Below, piece by piece: positions 20,441 to 32,142 of a stretch of 64,000 nt of DNA. Positions within the stretch are counted from its first letter, which is position 1; each line of letters begins with the position of its first letter. The position numbers and the translations under genes are program-made. The stretch covers positions 25,914,058 through 25,978,057 of the forward strand of contig OZ005689.1 in the NCBI GenBank assembly GCA_963930775.1. The letters run 5' to 3'. Below the pieces are notes generated by a model. It worked only from the letters and a program-made list of their open reading frames with translations, made no database searches and was not told where the DNA came from. The DNA is from Cliona cf. orientalis (Eukaryota > Porifera > Demospongiae > Clionaida > Clionaidae).

Positions 20441-22471
20441 ACAAATACATGTACAAAAACTTACACATTGATCACCTTCTCCATAAAGGTACTCAAAGAC
20501 GCTGAGGCGCACCTCTTGCTGGCAACCCAGGAACGCTCTTACTATAAGAGCTTGATTGATACAGCCAAGGCAGTCCTGAAAGAGACGTTCACGGTCGATG
20601 GAGAGCTGAAGGTGCCATGTCTTAGTGCACGGATAAAGCCTGGAACTGAAAAGATCACCATGCATTACAGTTTTGACATGGCACAAGTTAGTATACCTAA
20701 AAAATGCTTCAGAACTTACTAGTTATTCCATCATAGGTCCACTATCCATCAGACCCGCAGCAGCCAGGACCCATGTACTTTTTGACACCGCGAAAGTGTG
20801 GGATCTTTGGTATCTGTTGTGAAGCGATACCACGTCAGGTGAACTACTATAATCACAAGTGGTACTCTGCATAAGATTAAAGGCCACATGTCAAAGACAC
20901 TTACAGCTTACTACGGGTGGGCTATAAATAGGAATTTGTTGCACATGTACTATGGGTGGGCTATAATTAGGAAAGCATGGACACACACACACACACAGCT
21001 GATGACTTTAAGGACAAATTATTTCCCACAGGTTAACTACTTAATTGATGAGGCTGTGAACACCGGCAAGGGTGCTAACAGCATAATCAGTATGCTGCAC
21101 CATTACTTTGAGCACGTACCACAGCTTAGGGGAATCTGACCTCGCTCTCCACGCAGATAACTGTTCTGGTCAGAACAAAAATCGATATGTGATGCAGTAT
21201 CTTGCGTGGAGAGTGATGGTTGGCCTCAATGATAGCATCAGTGTATCATTTTTGATTGTGGGGCATACCAAATTTGCTCCCGATTGGTGCTTTGGCCTGC
21301 TGAAGAGAGCGTTTCGACGCACCAGAGTGGGCTGTCTGGACGACATCGTCAGAGTGGTGGAGGAGTCTGCAGAGGTGAATCATGCCCAGCTTGTAGGTGC
21401 TCAAGATGGTAGTTATCGTACCCACTTACAACTGGGCAGATTACTTCGATCCCTTCTTCAAGCAAAATGCTTTTAAAGGGATCAAGGCGATGCACCACAT
21501 GAGGTTTTCGAATCAACACCTTGGGAAAGCCTTCGTGAAGAACTCCGTGGACTCGCAGGAGAGGGAGATCAGCATGCTGAGAGACTCAGGATGGCAACCT
21601 GACAGAAAGGAGCTTCCTCCAATAGTTCCTCCATCTGGGCTTTCATTGGAAAGGAGGAAGTATCTTTTCGAAAAGATACGGGAGTTTTGTCCGCGTGATT
21701 GTCAAGACATCGTTTGCCCTGAGCCAGTCGACAATGCAACACCACCAACGCCTAAAAGAAGGAAGCATGGCGATTAGTTTAACTCATTTCATTGTTTTAT
21801 TGTTTGTCTTGCCATGCATTATGTGTAAAAGCTATAATAATTACCCCTCCATGAACGCGAGGGGGATACAAGGCCAAGGGTGGTCAACAAGCGTACCTAC
21901 ATGTACGTTATAATGATGACTGTATCCTATCAAAATCGCGTTAAAGGCATTAATCTAGGCCTAGATCACCTTAGGCACCTCCCGCAAATACTCTGAGGAG
22001 GCTACTTTAGTTCTTACCTGGCTCTTTCTTCGCTGATATTCCACTCCTTGTAGCTCATGTACGTGTCAGCTGATTCTTTACAAACCGCACGTGTTCACTT
22101 GTACGTGACGCGAAGTATACGGACACCCCGCCCATCTCCGTAGCAACGTGTTTGGATTGTATTTTCTCGATTCCAATATAGCGGACACGGGTGAATAAAA
22201 CGCGTCATATCTGAAAAACTGTACGGACGATCGCTTCCAAAATCGAGCGGCTGCTAGGTCATGACCAGTAGAATCGTGCAGGTGCGCAATCGCGATTTTC
22301 AAGATTTTCGCGACATGCCGGGTTTTTCCAGGTACGGTCACAAATGCCTATGAATAGGCACCTGAAATAGCATGTAAAGCATGCACAGATATAAAAGAGA
22401 TAAACTGGAGCTATTGCATGCACAGATATAAAAGAGATGAACGGTACAAAAAATAATAAATCGGAAGTAAG

Positions 22472-23211
22472 TCAGTGCCTCCTCTGTCGCTTAGGTGTAG
22501 GTGGAGTGTTCTCTTTTGCAGGGTCTGGACAGACGAGATCTTGACACTCTGCTGGGCAAAATTCTCGAATTTTTTCAAATAGATATTGCCTACGTTCAAG
22601 TGACAGCCCAGGGGGTAGTATAGTATGGTGGGAAGTAAGCAATCAGCTGAGGGTGCCCAATGGTCATCTTGTATGAGCTTGATCTCTCACCATCAACGCT
22701 GTCCTTAACAATTACACAGCCACGTTTGGTGCTGGTGAAAGTCAAGTGATGCATCGACTTGATGCCTTTCAAAGCCCGCTGTCTGAATGGTTGATCGAAA
22801 AAGGTTGCCCAGTCGTATGTGGGTACGAGGACCTTGCCATCTTGTGTGCCAACCAGCTGAGCATGATTGACAACTGCTGAGGACTCCACTACTCGCACGA
22901 TGTCATCCAAGCACCCTATCCTCGTTCGCCTGTACTGCTGTTTGAACAGGCTGAAACACCAGTCCGGTGAGAACTTAGTGTGTCCCACTATAAGGAATGA
23001 TAGGGTGATGGTTTTGTTCAGGCCAGCCAAGACTCGCCATGCAAGATACTGCATGACGTAGCGGTTCTTGTTCTGGCCTGAACAGTTGTCTGCGTGGAGG
23101 TGGAGGTTGGCTTCTCCGAAGTTGTGGGTTGCCAGAAAGTGGTGGAGCATGCTAACCTATGTTGTTTGCTCCCTTGCCAGTGTTGACCGCTTCATCAATC
23201 AGGTAGTTTAC
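22472..23211 (-). pseudogene. DUF7869-like transposase copy 2, C-terminal exon
   Basis: Reads VNYLIDEAVNTGKGAN, then LHADNCSGQNKNRYVMQYLA, FLIVGHTKFSPDWCFSLF and RRTRIGCLDDIVRVV, closely parallel to copy 1 and without the two frameshifts of copy 1. Near 22615 a single-base change shifts the frame; the family C-terminus (LSLERRQYLFEKIREFCP, TPPTPKRQRRH) then runs to a stop at 22472. The exon is separated from its upstream exons by the AcademH-like insertion. Confidence 0.75.
23203..23211. repeat. 9-bp target duplication, left (GTAGTTTAC)
   Basis: Identical to 29010-29018 on the far side of the AcademH-like element. Confidence 0.85.
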
Positions 23212-23468
23212 TAGTCTCGTAAACCACACCCTCCTACTTCCGCAGCGCTGGATGTATTGCATCACCAGCACGCGGAGAGAGAGGGTCTGGGAACTCTGGG
23301 CGCTACGCCGTGTCGCCTGCAGGAATGTCGGCAGAGCCAATGGGATTGCAGTGGTCACATGACATCGAGGTCCGCGTCCACAAAAATGTTATCATCGCGA
23401 AAATATACTGTACATGCCAGCTATATACTACTATTAATACTCGCGGAAAAACTGAGAAGTTGGCCAAC

Positions 23469-24823
23469 ATGTTTGATCGAGTAGACGCTGCTATCCACAG
23501 TGCAGTCTCAAGACTTGGTTTCTCTGAACTGAGACCCAAGCAGTTGCTATGCGTCAGAAGGTTCGTAGAAGGCCACGATGTGTTTGTCTCCCTCCCTACC
23601 GGTAGCGGCAAAAGTTTGTGTTATTGGGTTCTTCCTTGGACATTTGACGCTCTCAAAAGAAGACATCGCTCCACAGTTTTAGTTATCAGCCCTCTTGATG
23701 CTTTAATGAAGGATCAGCAGCGCAGTCTTCAATCCCTCGGAGTCAAGGCTATACAGGGTACCTCAGATGACAATAAAATCATTGAAGACATCAAACAAGG
23801 GTACTATGAGATTGTGTTCATCAGCCCCGAACGCTTGCTAACTAGTGAAGACTGGAGGGATATGCTACAATCACCTCTCTACAAAGAGCAGCTAGTTGGT
23901 GTTATTGTAGATGTGTGAAGAAGTGGTAAGTTGTACGCAGTACTCTCAGAGTTAGCTACCATAATCCTTTTCCTCTGTGGTACAGGGGTCAGGAGTTCAG
24001 GAAGGAGTTTTCTCATCTTGGAGAGGTTCGCAGCTTGATTCCTTCAGATGTGCATCTAATGGCACTGACAGCTACAGCTACAAAGCAAAGCAGGAGGGAT
24101 ATTTGCAAAGTACTGAGTATGAAGAAGCCTGTGGTTGTCTCAGTGACCCCTAACAAGCCCAACATCAAATACGAAGTAATTCCGAGATGCAGCACTTTAG
24201 AGGAAACATTAGCTTCTCTGGTTGAGGAACTGCGCCAACAAAGACGCTTGATGGATAGGGTTTTAATCTTTTGCCAAAAATATGACGATGTCACACATGT
24301 CTACCGCTTCTTCTTGAGCAGGATTGGAAAAGAGGCATTTGACCCAGTCGGTGCTCCTAATATGGTCAAATATCGTTTGATTGATATGTTCACAGCTTGC
24401 ACCCATCCTGATGTGAAGGATTCAATTTTGGCGTCTTTTACCACTGCTCAGTCTACACTGCGGATTGTGGTGGCAACAATAGCGTTTGGGATGGGGCTTG
24501 ACTGTCCTAATATCAGACGGATTATCCATCTCGGACCTCCGAATGACATAGAATCATACCTTCAGGAAACGGGTAGGGCAGGAAGGGACAATCAGCCAGC
24601 GAAAGCTATTCTCTACCATAACAAATCTGACCTCAAAGTACAACACATACAGGAAAGTATGAAGGCTTATTGTCGAAATACAGAACTGTGTAGGAGAGAA
24701 TTACTTTTAAAGGACTTTGATCAGGAAGAAACACCTAACATCAGTACTGACAGTGTCTGTACATGTATATGCATGTGCTGTGATATATGCAGCAAGAAAT
24801 GTTCATGCCAAAGTAATGATTAG
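23469..24823 (+). pseudogene. RecQ-like helicase of AcademH-like element, motif II deleted
   Basis: Two exons. Exon 1 (23469 to about 23925) has FSELRPKQLLCVRRF, motif I LPTGSGKSLCYW, VLVISPLDALMKDQ and IVFISPERLL. It then reads GVIVD followed at once by sequence matching the end of the HCVKKW block out of frame: about 10 bases of the expected DExH box are missing, causing a stop. Exon 2 (23986-24823) has GQEFRKEFSHLGEVRSL, motif III LMALTATATK, RVLIFCQKYDDV, motif V IVVATIAFGMGLDCPNIRRI and motif VI YLQETGRAGRD, then a C-terminal Cys cluster (CTCICMCCDICSKKCSC). Helicases of this type unwind DNA in 3'-5' direction. Loss of the Walker B box should abolish activity. Confidence 0.8.
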
Positions 24824-24896
24824 AATGTGTCATTGTCAATAATAATTATTATTGATTAGCTCATTATAAACTTTTATAAGGTAAGGGGTCAGGGTT

Positions 24897-27800
24897 TCAG
24901 TGATATGTAAGAATCTTACTAACTGTACTAGTCAACCACTGTTCCAGTTCTTTTCTGGACAAAGAATTCATTGAATTTGGGCGAAAATTAGGAAAGTTTA
25001 CATGGGACCTTTGCGGAATGTCAGAAAATACGTGTGTATCCTGAATTTGTTGGAGGACTTTGGCTAAATCTTTCTTGCTTGAATGTGTAGTATGATACCC
25101 AGATTCCTGTGGTACACCTAGCATCGCATCAAGGTTGTGTACTGTTTCACTTAACACCTTAATAGCCCTTCCGACCTTCTGAATAGATTTACCAGTGATA
25201 TTGGCACCCATACTGGATATTGCATTCTTGCACTCACGATTAAGGTGCTCCATATGAAGATCTGAGGACACATTCTTTCCTGGTCTACCATGAATGTTGA
25301 CTGTTCTGTTCCATTTTAACTGGGCAGCCATGCGAGGTGAAAGGGTAAACTGAAGTTGAAGGAGAAGATGTACAGCCTCTATTGAGTAATTGGTTCGACC
25401 ATTCGCTTTGAAGATTAGCATCATGTATCGCCAACATCTACATATACGATGACCATCTCCTTGTCGAATAGCATCAATGAATTCCATCAGCAGTAAACCA
25501 AGATTGAGGATTTCACATGCATACTCTTTCACACCATCACTGGGAGCCGAGGTAGGCGTTCTTTTCTCCCCTTTACCGAAACTGACGTCAACAAAGGAGG
25601 TTACTATCTGACCAGCTGCTTTAAGGAGGATGTCTCGCCTCTGTAGACTATCAGTTTCTTCTGAAACATTAAACATCTCATGACTTGGTGTGTCCTCCAG
25701 TGATTCCATTCCAAACAGAGTCATAGCTGCAGCTAAAATGTGTGCTTCTGTTAGAAGTAGCATAAAATCCTCACAGGCTACCACATTTTTCTTTGTATCC
25801 TTGACTACATTTCTGCGGTTGATTAAGTTACGCAACTGGTACATGGTACCTTTATCCATTCCCGAGGTGGTGCTATATAAACGTTTCCATATGACCTGTA
25901 TTAAGAAGTTATATGGCACCAATAAACGACTGAGAATTTGTGGGGGGGGGGGGGGGGGGGGGGGGTTGATAGGTGATTTATGCTATGCCCTTATAAGGGT
26001 ATGCTCTCAAAACTTACATGGGTGGAGCAATAATGCCTTGCCATGTGGGCAAATATAATGTACTCATATGCACACAAATACATACCGCCAAAAGAATTCC
26101 CTTTGCATGCCAATCCTCACTGGTTGGTTCAAATCCTTCAAGTCTGTCTAAACTTCTTTCTGAATTGCTTCGTATACGTTGTGCACCACGGGCTCTTGCT
26201 GCCGTAAGTTGATCACCTCCCAACAACATACGATGGAAACGATCTTCTGTAACCGAGCAATCTTCAACTTTGCCTTCAACTGTAACACTTGTCTTAGTAA
26301 CTGATGTAACCATTGGTACGTACTTGTGGAGATCCTCTAGGATAGCTATCATATCAGCATGATTAATCTCGCTTTTCAAAATTATCCCTAAAGGGACCTG
26401 TATACACAGAGCAAATAAGTAAGAATAAGTCAATGTACACTATAGTGTAAACTTCTCACACAAGCAGTACAATTATTGCATATGCAATTTTCTCATTACT
26501 GTGCAAATTGCTCACATGGGTCAATAATTACCCATCACGGAAATTGGAGATGATGGATTAATTTTTGAGGTGAAAAATTAGCCACTTAGATTTGCTACCA
26601 TTCACTTTTAACTCCCCCCCCCCCCCCCAACTGAAGCCAGGTATTGAATGTAAATGTAGTAGTCAGTTAACTTACTACATTCGATTTTGAACTCATCTCT
26701 TCATAGTACTCGTGCCTTATGTGCCGCTCCAGACCATTACCAAACTCTTTAAAAAAAGGCATATGTTTCTTCAATACTTGGGCAATTAGTATGCAAAAAT
26801 TAGCACAAAGAGCCAATTCATCTTCTTTGCTGGGAAGGAGCTTGTCGATACAAATAGAGCTGATATCTGGAGTAGGTTGTTGATCATCATAGTTGGTTAA
26901 ATCAATCCGATCTCTAACACCGTATACATGAAAATAGTGAAGAGACTGTGTTTGATTATCCTCTCTCATGTCACGGGGCTTGTCAAGGTTATCACCAACC
27001 AACTTGAGAGTAGGAAGGGAGGCCGTGGTGGGAGCAAAAGAGATATCATGACCAAATACGTCAGTTACTGATAGATCTGTTGAGCTGCTGTCATCAGGAC
27101 TGCTGGAAGTGGACTTTGCAGATGAAGAGGATTCAGCTGATATATCAGAATACGTGGGTGGTTCAACACTGGGTGCAGATGAAGAGTCGTCATCCGATTC
27201 CGTTGCGATGAGGGGATTCCCAGGATCCACTTGAAATGAAAGACTTGTTTGTTCATCAACACGTTCTGCACCATTGGAATTGGTAGCATCTTCTTCTACA
27301 GGACTGGACTCACTCTAAGACCAAAAACAAAAAAAAATACAATAATACAGGGATTAATACTATAACTGTATGTACTATCGTGCACCAGCCAATAAAGGGG
27401 ATCTGGGGACATGCTCCCCCAGGAAACACCACACAAAGGGGGAATCCCAGGGAGGGAGAAAATCCCAATGGGGGGGGGGGGGGGGGGGGGGAATCCCAGG
27501 GTACGTGTGCCCCCTCTGTATTAATCCCTGCATAATTTTTCATAGCATACCACGTTCATTCTCCTGGTGATCTCGTCTCTCCATTTGATCACAGATGCAT
27601 CAAAGTTACTACCAAGCTTCTCAACACACTTGTTAGTGGCATAGTTGGAGAGGCAAAGACACAGCTTTTGCAATCTGGTATAAACCTATCATATTATAAC
27701 GAGATACCATTAATAATAACAAACATCTTCATTCCTTCATTCAGTGAGCTCACCCTCTTGGATGTGTGACCACAGTATAAGATGATGGAAATGATACGCT

Positions 27801-28776
27801 GTAGAAGATTCATCCTCTGACTCCGACCTCGAAGAAGAAGAGCACAACACACAGATACAAGAAGATCAATGTCGATGATCCTAGATTTCAATTTTTTGTG
27901 CTTAGAAGGTTTTCATCCAAGTAAGCAGCCACGCAAAATTGTCAGAACCGAGGGAGCATATTCTTCCATCTCTTTAATCACAGCTTGGATATCAAAAGAT
28001 TGAATGCTACTAAAATCTCTCTTACGTAGAATGGAATTGACCTTCTTTGAACAAAGCTTTTTCATTTCCTTGCCAGCATCAGTGCCCATGATTTCTACAA
28101 TCTTTAAACGTATACGCTTGTCCTTCATTACTTGTCGAGCAATTGATTCTCTCTTTGACATTCCAACACTCTTGCCAAGCCTTTTTAAGGATCTGCTTAA
28201 AGCGAAGACACGAGAGGAGCCTTTCTTTCGTTTCAGCAGAACCTATAGTATACGTGTACATGTAAATTGATGCAACCAGCTACAACAAAATAAAAATCAT
28301 GATCTCACCGAGACAGATGGTGATCCAGTAACCACTGTTCTTGATAGAATCCGTCTTTCAGGGGTGTCATAGTGTCGCCTTCGCTTTGGGGATGGTCCAG
28401 AGTGGAGTGGTGGTGATAAGTCCCTTTTTTTTGGTGTGAGCGGCAGGATACTATTTTGAGCGGGATACTGTATGAAGAGTGTTCCACCAGATTGTAAAGT
28501 AGAAGTAATCTGATTTACTACTTCTTGAGTATCATTCCTCAGCTTTAATAACTTTTCAAGCTTGGCAAAGCAAGGTCTACACCAGAACAATCGTGAGTTC
28601 TCACCAAAGTCAGGAGGCAGGAAGGTTTTCCCGGGGAATACTCTCTCATACAGCTCAACGAAAACAGGGAGCACTAGCTTGGATGATTTTCCTCCTACTT
28701 TCCTTCTGGAATCGCTTCTAGGAACCGCCCTTCCACAGCAGACACAGAGCTCGCATGGTGTACTCCCTGTAGCCAT
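24897..28776 (-). CDS. DUF6589-type (Academ) transposase, multi-exon
   Basis: Minus-strand gene starting at ATG 28776. Exon 1 has a Cys-rich finger: CELCVCCGRAVPRSD and LFWCRPCFAKLEKLLKLR, then a basic PSPKRRRHY region. Middle exons (about 28250-27913, 27890-27560, 27300-26667) are helical and acidic (SSSAPSVEPPTYSDIS). The exon near 26433-26090 holds VPLGIILKSEINHADMIAIL and GGDQLTAARARGAQRI, the signature block of DUF6589. The last exon (25922-24897) has the helical C-terminus RNVVKDTKKNVVACEDFM to LEQWLTSTVSKILTY. DUF6589 proteins are the transposases of Academ-like elements; metal-binding residues cannot be assigned by eye. Exon junctions were not all verified; no internal stop was noticed in the main exons. 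Confidence 0.7.
25943..25964. repeat. poly-G tract
   Basis: A run of more than 20 G in an intron of the Academ-type transposase. Confidence 0.9.
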
Positions 28777-29009
28777 CGCGAGAATTCACATAAGACATGC
28801 ATGCACGCACAATTAATATCAAACGCGCTCGCGCGATGTGACGGCTGATGACGTTGCAATGCGGTATGTTTTACACGTGACATTGGCAATTATTACATTC
28901 CAAGGCGACACGGCGTAGCGCCCAGAGTTCCCAGACCCTCTCTCTCCGCGTGCTGGTGATGCAATACATCCAGCGCTGCGGAAGTAGGAGGGTGTGGTTT
29001 ACGAGACTA

Positions 29010-29018
29010 GTAGTTTAC
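29010..29018. repeat. 9-bp target duplication, right (GTAGTTTAC)
   Basis: Partner of 23203-23211. Confidence 0.85.
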
Positions 29019-29224
29019 CTGTATAGCATTATTACCAATAAAGTGAAGTAGGTACTGTTTTCTAATTAAAGCGCACCTGCCTCGGTACCGCCTCACAGCA
29101 CACCCCGAAAATTGCACACTTGCGGGGTATGAGGAAGTACATTGGTCCCGGTTGTTGTGGATCACTGGGATAGTGCACCTAAAACATGTATTGTACATGT
29201 ATTGATGGTAATGTACAGTATTTA

Positions 29225-31291
29225 TGCCAGTGAATAACATACTTGCTGAGCCATGTCAAAGCTAAAGTGCATGGTTATGTTCTGGGTTGCAGGTGCCAGG
29301 TATGCATTGACAGGTGGAACTTTGAGCTGGCCGTCCACAGTAAAAGTCTCCTTTAGGACCTCCTTGGCTATATCTATAGCGCTCCTATAATAAGACCTCT
29401 CCTGTGTGGCCCGATAAAGGTGTGCCTCAGCATCTTTAAGCACCTGTTGATGTGAATAAATGTATGTATTTCACCCTCGGTGTGCGCACGTTTTTATTAC
29501 CTGTGATTTCTCTTCCTCAGGTGTGTTAGCTGACCTCATGATAGCCCTACTATTTTGTTGGCACACCCAGCAAAGATCTGACATGGGCTTCATCACCATG
29601 ATCTGTGGGGTCAGCTGACGCCAGAGTCGGCAGAAGGTGGTGTAAGCAGCAGCAGTGATGTCTGCCTCATCGGCCGATAGTTTGTACTGCACCCAAACCG
29701 CCTATATTATATACAGGTATGAATTCATGTCTTGGCACATTTGCATGTACATGTGCATGTAGGTAGGTTACATGTAGTCACCTTCTACACTGAGCTCTGT
29801 GATGTATGCACTACTGAGTGTATATTAACTCGAGTTTTGCTATGCTAAAATCTGTTCACCTTCTTTGTTGTATTTGATGGATAGTTTATACTGCACCCAA
29901 ACCGCCTATAGTACGTACAGGTATGAATTCACGTCTGGGCACATTTGCATGTACATGCATGTAGGTTACATGTAGTCACATTCTACACTGAGCTCTGTAA
30001 TGTATGCACTACTGTGTGTATGTAAAGTCTAGTTTTACTATGCTAAAATCTGTTCACCTTCTTTGTTGTGTTTGATGGTAGGAGCTGGAGATCATCTCAC
30101 TTGTATCCGGGAATCCGGCCAGGGAGGAGGATGGCATTCTTCTCCGCATAGTTGGATAGAAAGGTAATGAGGTTTTTTACCTCGTCCATGCATGCTTAGG
30201 GAGCTTTTTTGTATTTCCATGGATTCGCGTGGTCAATCCCGTAGCCAGGAAACTAGCCTTGACAGCCATGAAGCGATCTTTCCCTACAAGTGTGTAATGT
30301 GCTATACATGTCAGTGATTCACAGAAACTACTGTCACTAAGTCTGGGTATGGTATGATTGTGTGTGTATAAAACTTCTTGGTATAGTATGATTGTGTGTG
30401 TATGTGTGTGCATGTGAGTACGTGTGCATGTTCACTAATCATTGTACCTATCCCATGCAGCTTTTGAAAGGTTATCCTGCAGATCCGTGCTCCTCCATGG
30501 TAGAAAGCCATGTTGGAGCGCTTGCGTTGGTTGTTGGCAGCAGTGTCTGGATCACTTGAGAGCAGTGCTGATATCTGTCCAAGGAGGACAAGGTCCAGCT
30601 CATTCCTCGTCAACTCACTACACTGCATTCGTACACTCTCATAGTGATCTCGGGAGAACAGAGTGTAGCAAGGCTTGCCCTGGTTCCTTTTACACCCACA
30701 ACTCTTCTCCAGAAATGCAGTGAGGTCAGTATCAGTGCTGTTGTCAACCTATTACATTACTGTAGTTCAATAGCTATCTTTGTATGAAGCGTTTATTAAG
30801 TACCTCTCTCTCTCCCCCCCTTGTGTATTTACTTCAGGAGCTGTTACTGGGTCCGAGGAGATGTTATCTTGCACTGTGCTAGGCTCGAGAAGGTGTGCTG
30901 GTGTCCGTGAGGCAAGGTCATCCAAGTCTAACTCCCGGATCAACGGATCATCACCACCATCATCATCATTCCCATCATCACAAAAGCCTATAGCCATACT
31001 TTAGCTCTATTGTGTGTGTTTCTATTCAGTATTAATTTTATTTACCATTGAAATCAAAGAGAGTGTCTTCCTGGTCTTGCTCGTCTGCAGTTAGTGGTTG
31101 TTCGGTAAGGAGGGTTCAACAGTAAAAGTTAGGAACTCACCAGCGGAATCATTATCAGGGTCATCCCCACAAAAGAAGGCGTGGACAAAGTCTGTTAGGG
31201 CGGAGTCATCCGCACTGCCAAGGTAGGCGAGGCCTTCCCGAGTCATGGAGTTGAGAGCGCGAGCAGCAGCTCTGTCTAGCGACTTCGACAT
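29225..31291 (-). CDS. DUF7869-like transposase copy 2, N-terminal exons
   Basis: Starts at ATG 31291: REGLAYLGSADDSALTDFV, ending at a GT donor near 31141. Following exons encode an acidic stretch (DDGNDDDGGDDPLI, 30991 to about 30800), the Cys-rich block LEKSCGCKRNQGKPCY with TRNELDLVLLGQ (about 30740-30460), KDRFMAVKASFLATGLTTRI (about 30300-30190), YKLSADEADITAAAYTTF with KPMSDLCWVCQQNSRAIM (29692-29500), and DAEAHLYRATQERSYY (29443-29250). A further exon beginning VHYPSDPQQPGPMYF lies at 29180-29050. Order and splice phase follow copy 1. The first exons seem intact. It continues on the other side of the AcademH-like insertion, so it can no longer make a full protein unless that insert is spliced out or excised. 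Confidence 0.7.
29680..30080. repeat. about 195-bp tandem duplication in copy 2
   Basis: TACTGCACCCAAACCGCCTA through ATCTGTTCACCTTCTTTGTT occurs twice, differing at scattered bases. The duplicated unit includes an exon's splice acceptor region, producing a partial second exon start. Confidence 0.85.
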
Positions 31292-31655
31292 GGTTCAGAA
31301 AGGACGACAAACGTTCGCTTGAAAGGTCCTCAAGGCTGTCATTACAGGTGGCATTTACCCGCGCGCGCGCTTAGCAGCGCCGCATCACTAGCAACGTACT
31401 CCGTAAACTACAATCGCAGTCGGACAGTTCGCCTGACATGGCGGCACGTTTGGGCTTATTCTACCCTTTCTGTTGAAGAATACCGTCTATAACACCTGTA
31501 CTGCATCCTGTTCATCATCATCATAATAATATTATGAACGCAAGTTAATGAGGGGCGTGGCAAAGAATTTTGCATACCTCTCATCTTCCACTAAATCAGA
31601 AGTTGTGAGCAAACCATGTAAGAAATTACACTAAGTGCAATAAAAAAGAACAGAA

Positions 31656-32042
31656 ACAAGAATAAAAACAATTGAATAAAATTGAAGAATGAAGTAGGGA
31701 TGGCAGGATCAAAAAGTACACAAACAAGAGATAATCACATCTACTATACATCCCTATGCTTGCTTTTTGAGGGGTGCAAAAATATCCAGTAATAACTATG
31801 ATGCGATTGAATCAAAATTAATAAACCGAACCATCGTGACAACTAGGGAACAACCTGCATGAATTTCTCCCACATACCGCACTTAACAAACACGTCAACC
31901 ATGATTAATAGGTGCACAATACTACGGTCGAGAAAAGCAAGCATAGGGATGTATAGTAGATGTGATTATCTCATTTGTGTACTTTTTGATCCTGCCATCC
32001 CTACTTCATTCTTCAATTTTATTCAATTGTTTTTATTCTTGT
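31656..32042. mobile_element. foldback element with about 110-bp arms
   Basis: ACAAGAATAAAAACAATTGA through CCCTATGCTTGCTTTT (31656-31770) is repeated inverted at about 31930-32042. Spacer of about 160 bp, non-coding. No target duplication could be defined because the right flank runs into microsatellite. Confidence 0.8.
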
Positions 32043-32044
32043 AT

Positions 32045-32142
32045 ATGTAGAGTATGTAGTATGTAGTATAGTATGTATGTATGTATGTGTGTATGTGTGT
32101 ATCTGTATGTATGTATGTGTGTGTGTGTGTGTGTGTGTTTGA
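32045..32142. repeat. GTAT/TG microsatellite
   Basis: Degenerate GTATGTATG and TG repeats. Confidence 0.9.

Larger units (their letters stand above)
17671..21777 (+). pseudogene. DUF7869-like transposase gene, copy 1 (two frameshifts)
   Basis: A multi-exon gene. Exon 1 starts at ATG 17671 (REGLDLLGSSDGSALFDFV) and ends at 17827. Further exons: 17881-17911, about 17972-18180, 18239-18541 (CGCKRGAGGKPCSALF, TRDELDLVLLGQ), 18616-18848 (FLATGLTTRIH, LLPGRISGYKRDD), 19084-19284 (KPLSDLCWVCQKNSRAIMRS), 20489-20686, 20737-20838 and 21032-21777. The last exon carries HADNCSGQNKNRYVMQYLAW, FLIVGHTKFAPDWCFGLL and RRTRVGCLDDI. GT-AG junctions keep phase. Two single-base frame changes in the last exon, near 21110 and 21408, break it. 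The Asp-rich HADNC motif and GHTKF block define a family I know as DUF7869, presumed to be a DDE-type transposase; catalytic residues are not established. The C-terminus is basic (PTPKRRKHGD). Confidence 0.7.
16805..22341 (+). mobile_element. DUF7869-type DNA transposon, copy 1
   Basis: The right end (complement GTGACCGTACCTGG then AAAAACCCGGCATGTCGCG) pairs over more than 250 bp of imperfect inverted similarity with the left end at 16805 (GTGACCGGATCTGAG then AAAACCCGGCATA, CGCGATTGC, ATGTGACGCGTTTTATGC). A second left-type end occurs at 17324 and is flanked by AAAT, matching AAAT after the right end. The element may therefore be 16805-22341 with a repeated sub-end, or 17324-22341 with a 4-bp duplication. 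Confidence 0.7.
23212..29009. mobile_element. AcademH-like DNA transposon (helicase + DUF6589 transposase)
   Basis: 5,798 bp bounded by near-perfect terminal inverted repeats of about 105 bp, beginning TAGTCTCGTAAACCACACCC and running to GGCGCTACGCCGTGTCGCC. Flanked by a perfect 9-bp duplication GTAGTTTAC. It encodes a RecQ-like superfamily 2 helicase (plus) and a multi-exon DUF6589-type transposase with an N-terminal Cys-rich finger (minus), convergent. An Academ lineage carrying a helicase (AcademH) has been described; assignment rests on that gene combination. The near-identical long repeats suggest a recent insertion. Confidence 0.8.
22472..31291 (-). mobile_element. DUF7869-type DNA transposon, copy 2, split by an AcademH-like insertion
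   Basis: The same exon order as copy 1, on the minus strand, starting with ATG at 31291. The coding region is cut at the first bases of the exon beginning GTAAACTAC (VNYLIDEAVNTGKGAN) by the 5.8-kb insertion at 23212-29009. Terminal repeats of this copy were not recognised; the element probably extends to about 31450 at its 5' side, where a GC-rich upstream region resembles that of copy 1. Confidence 0.75.
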
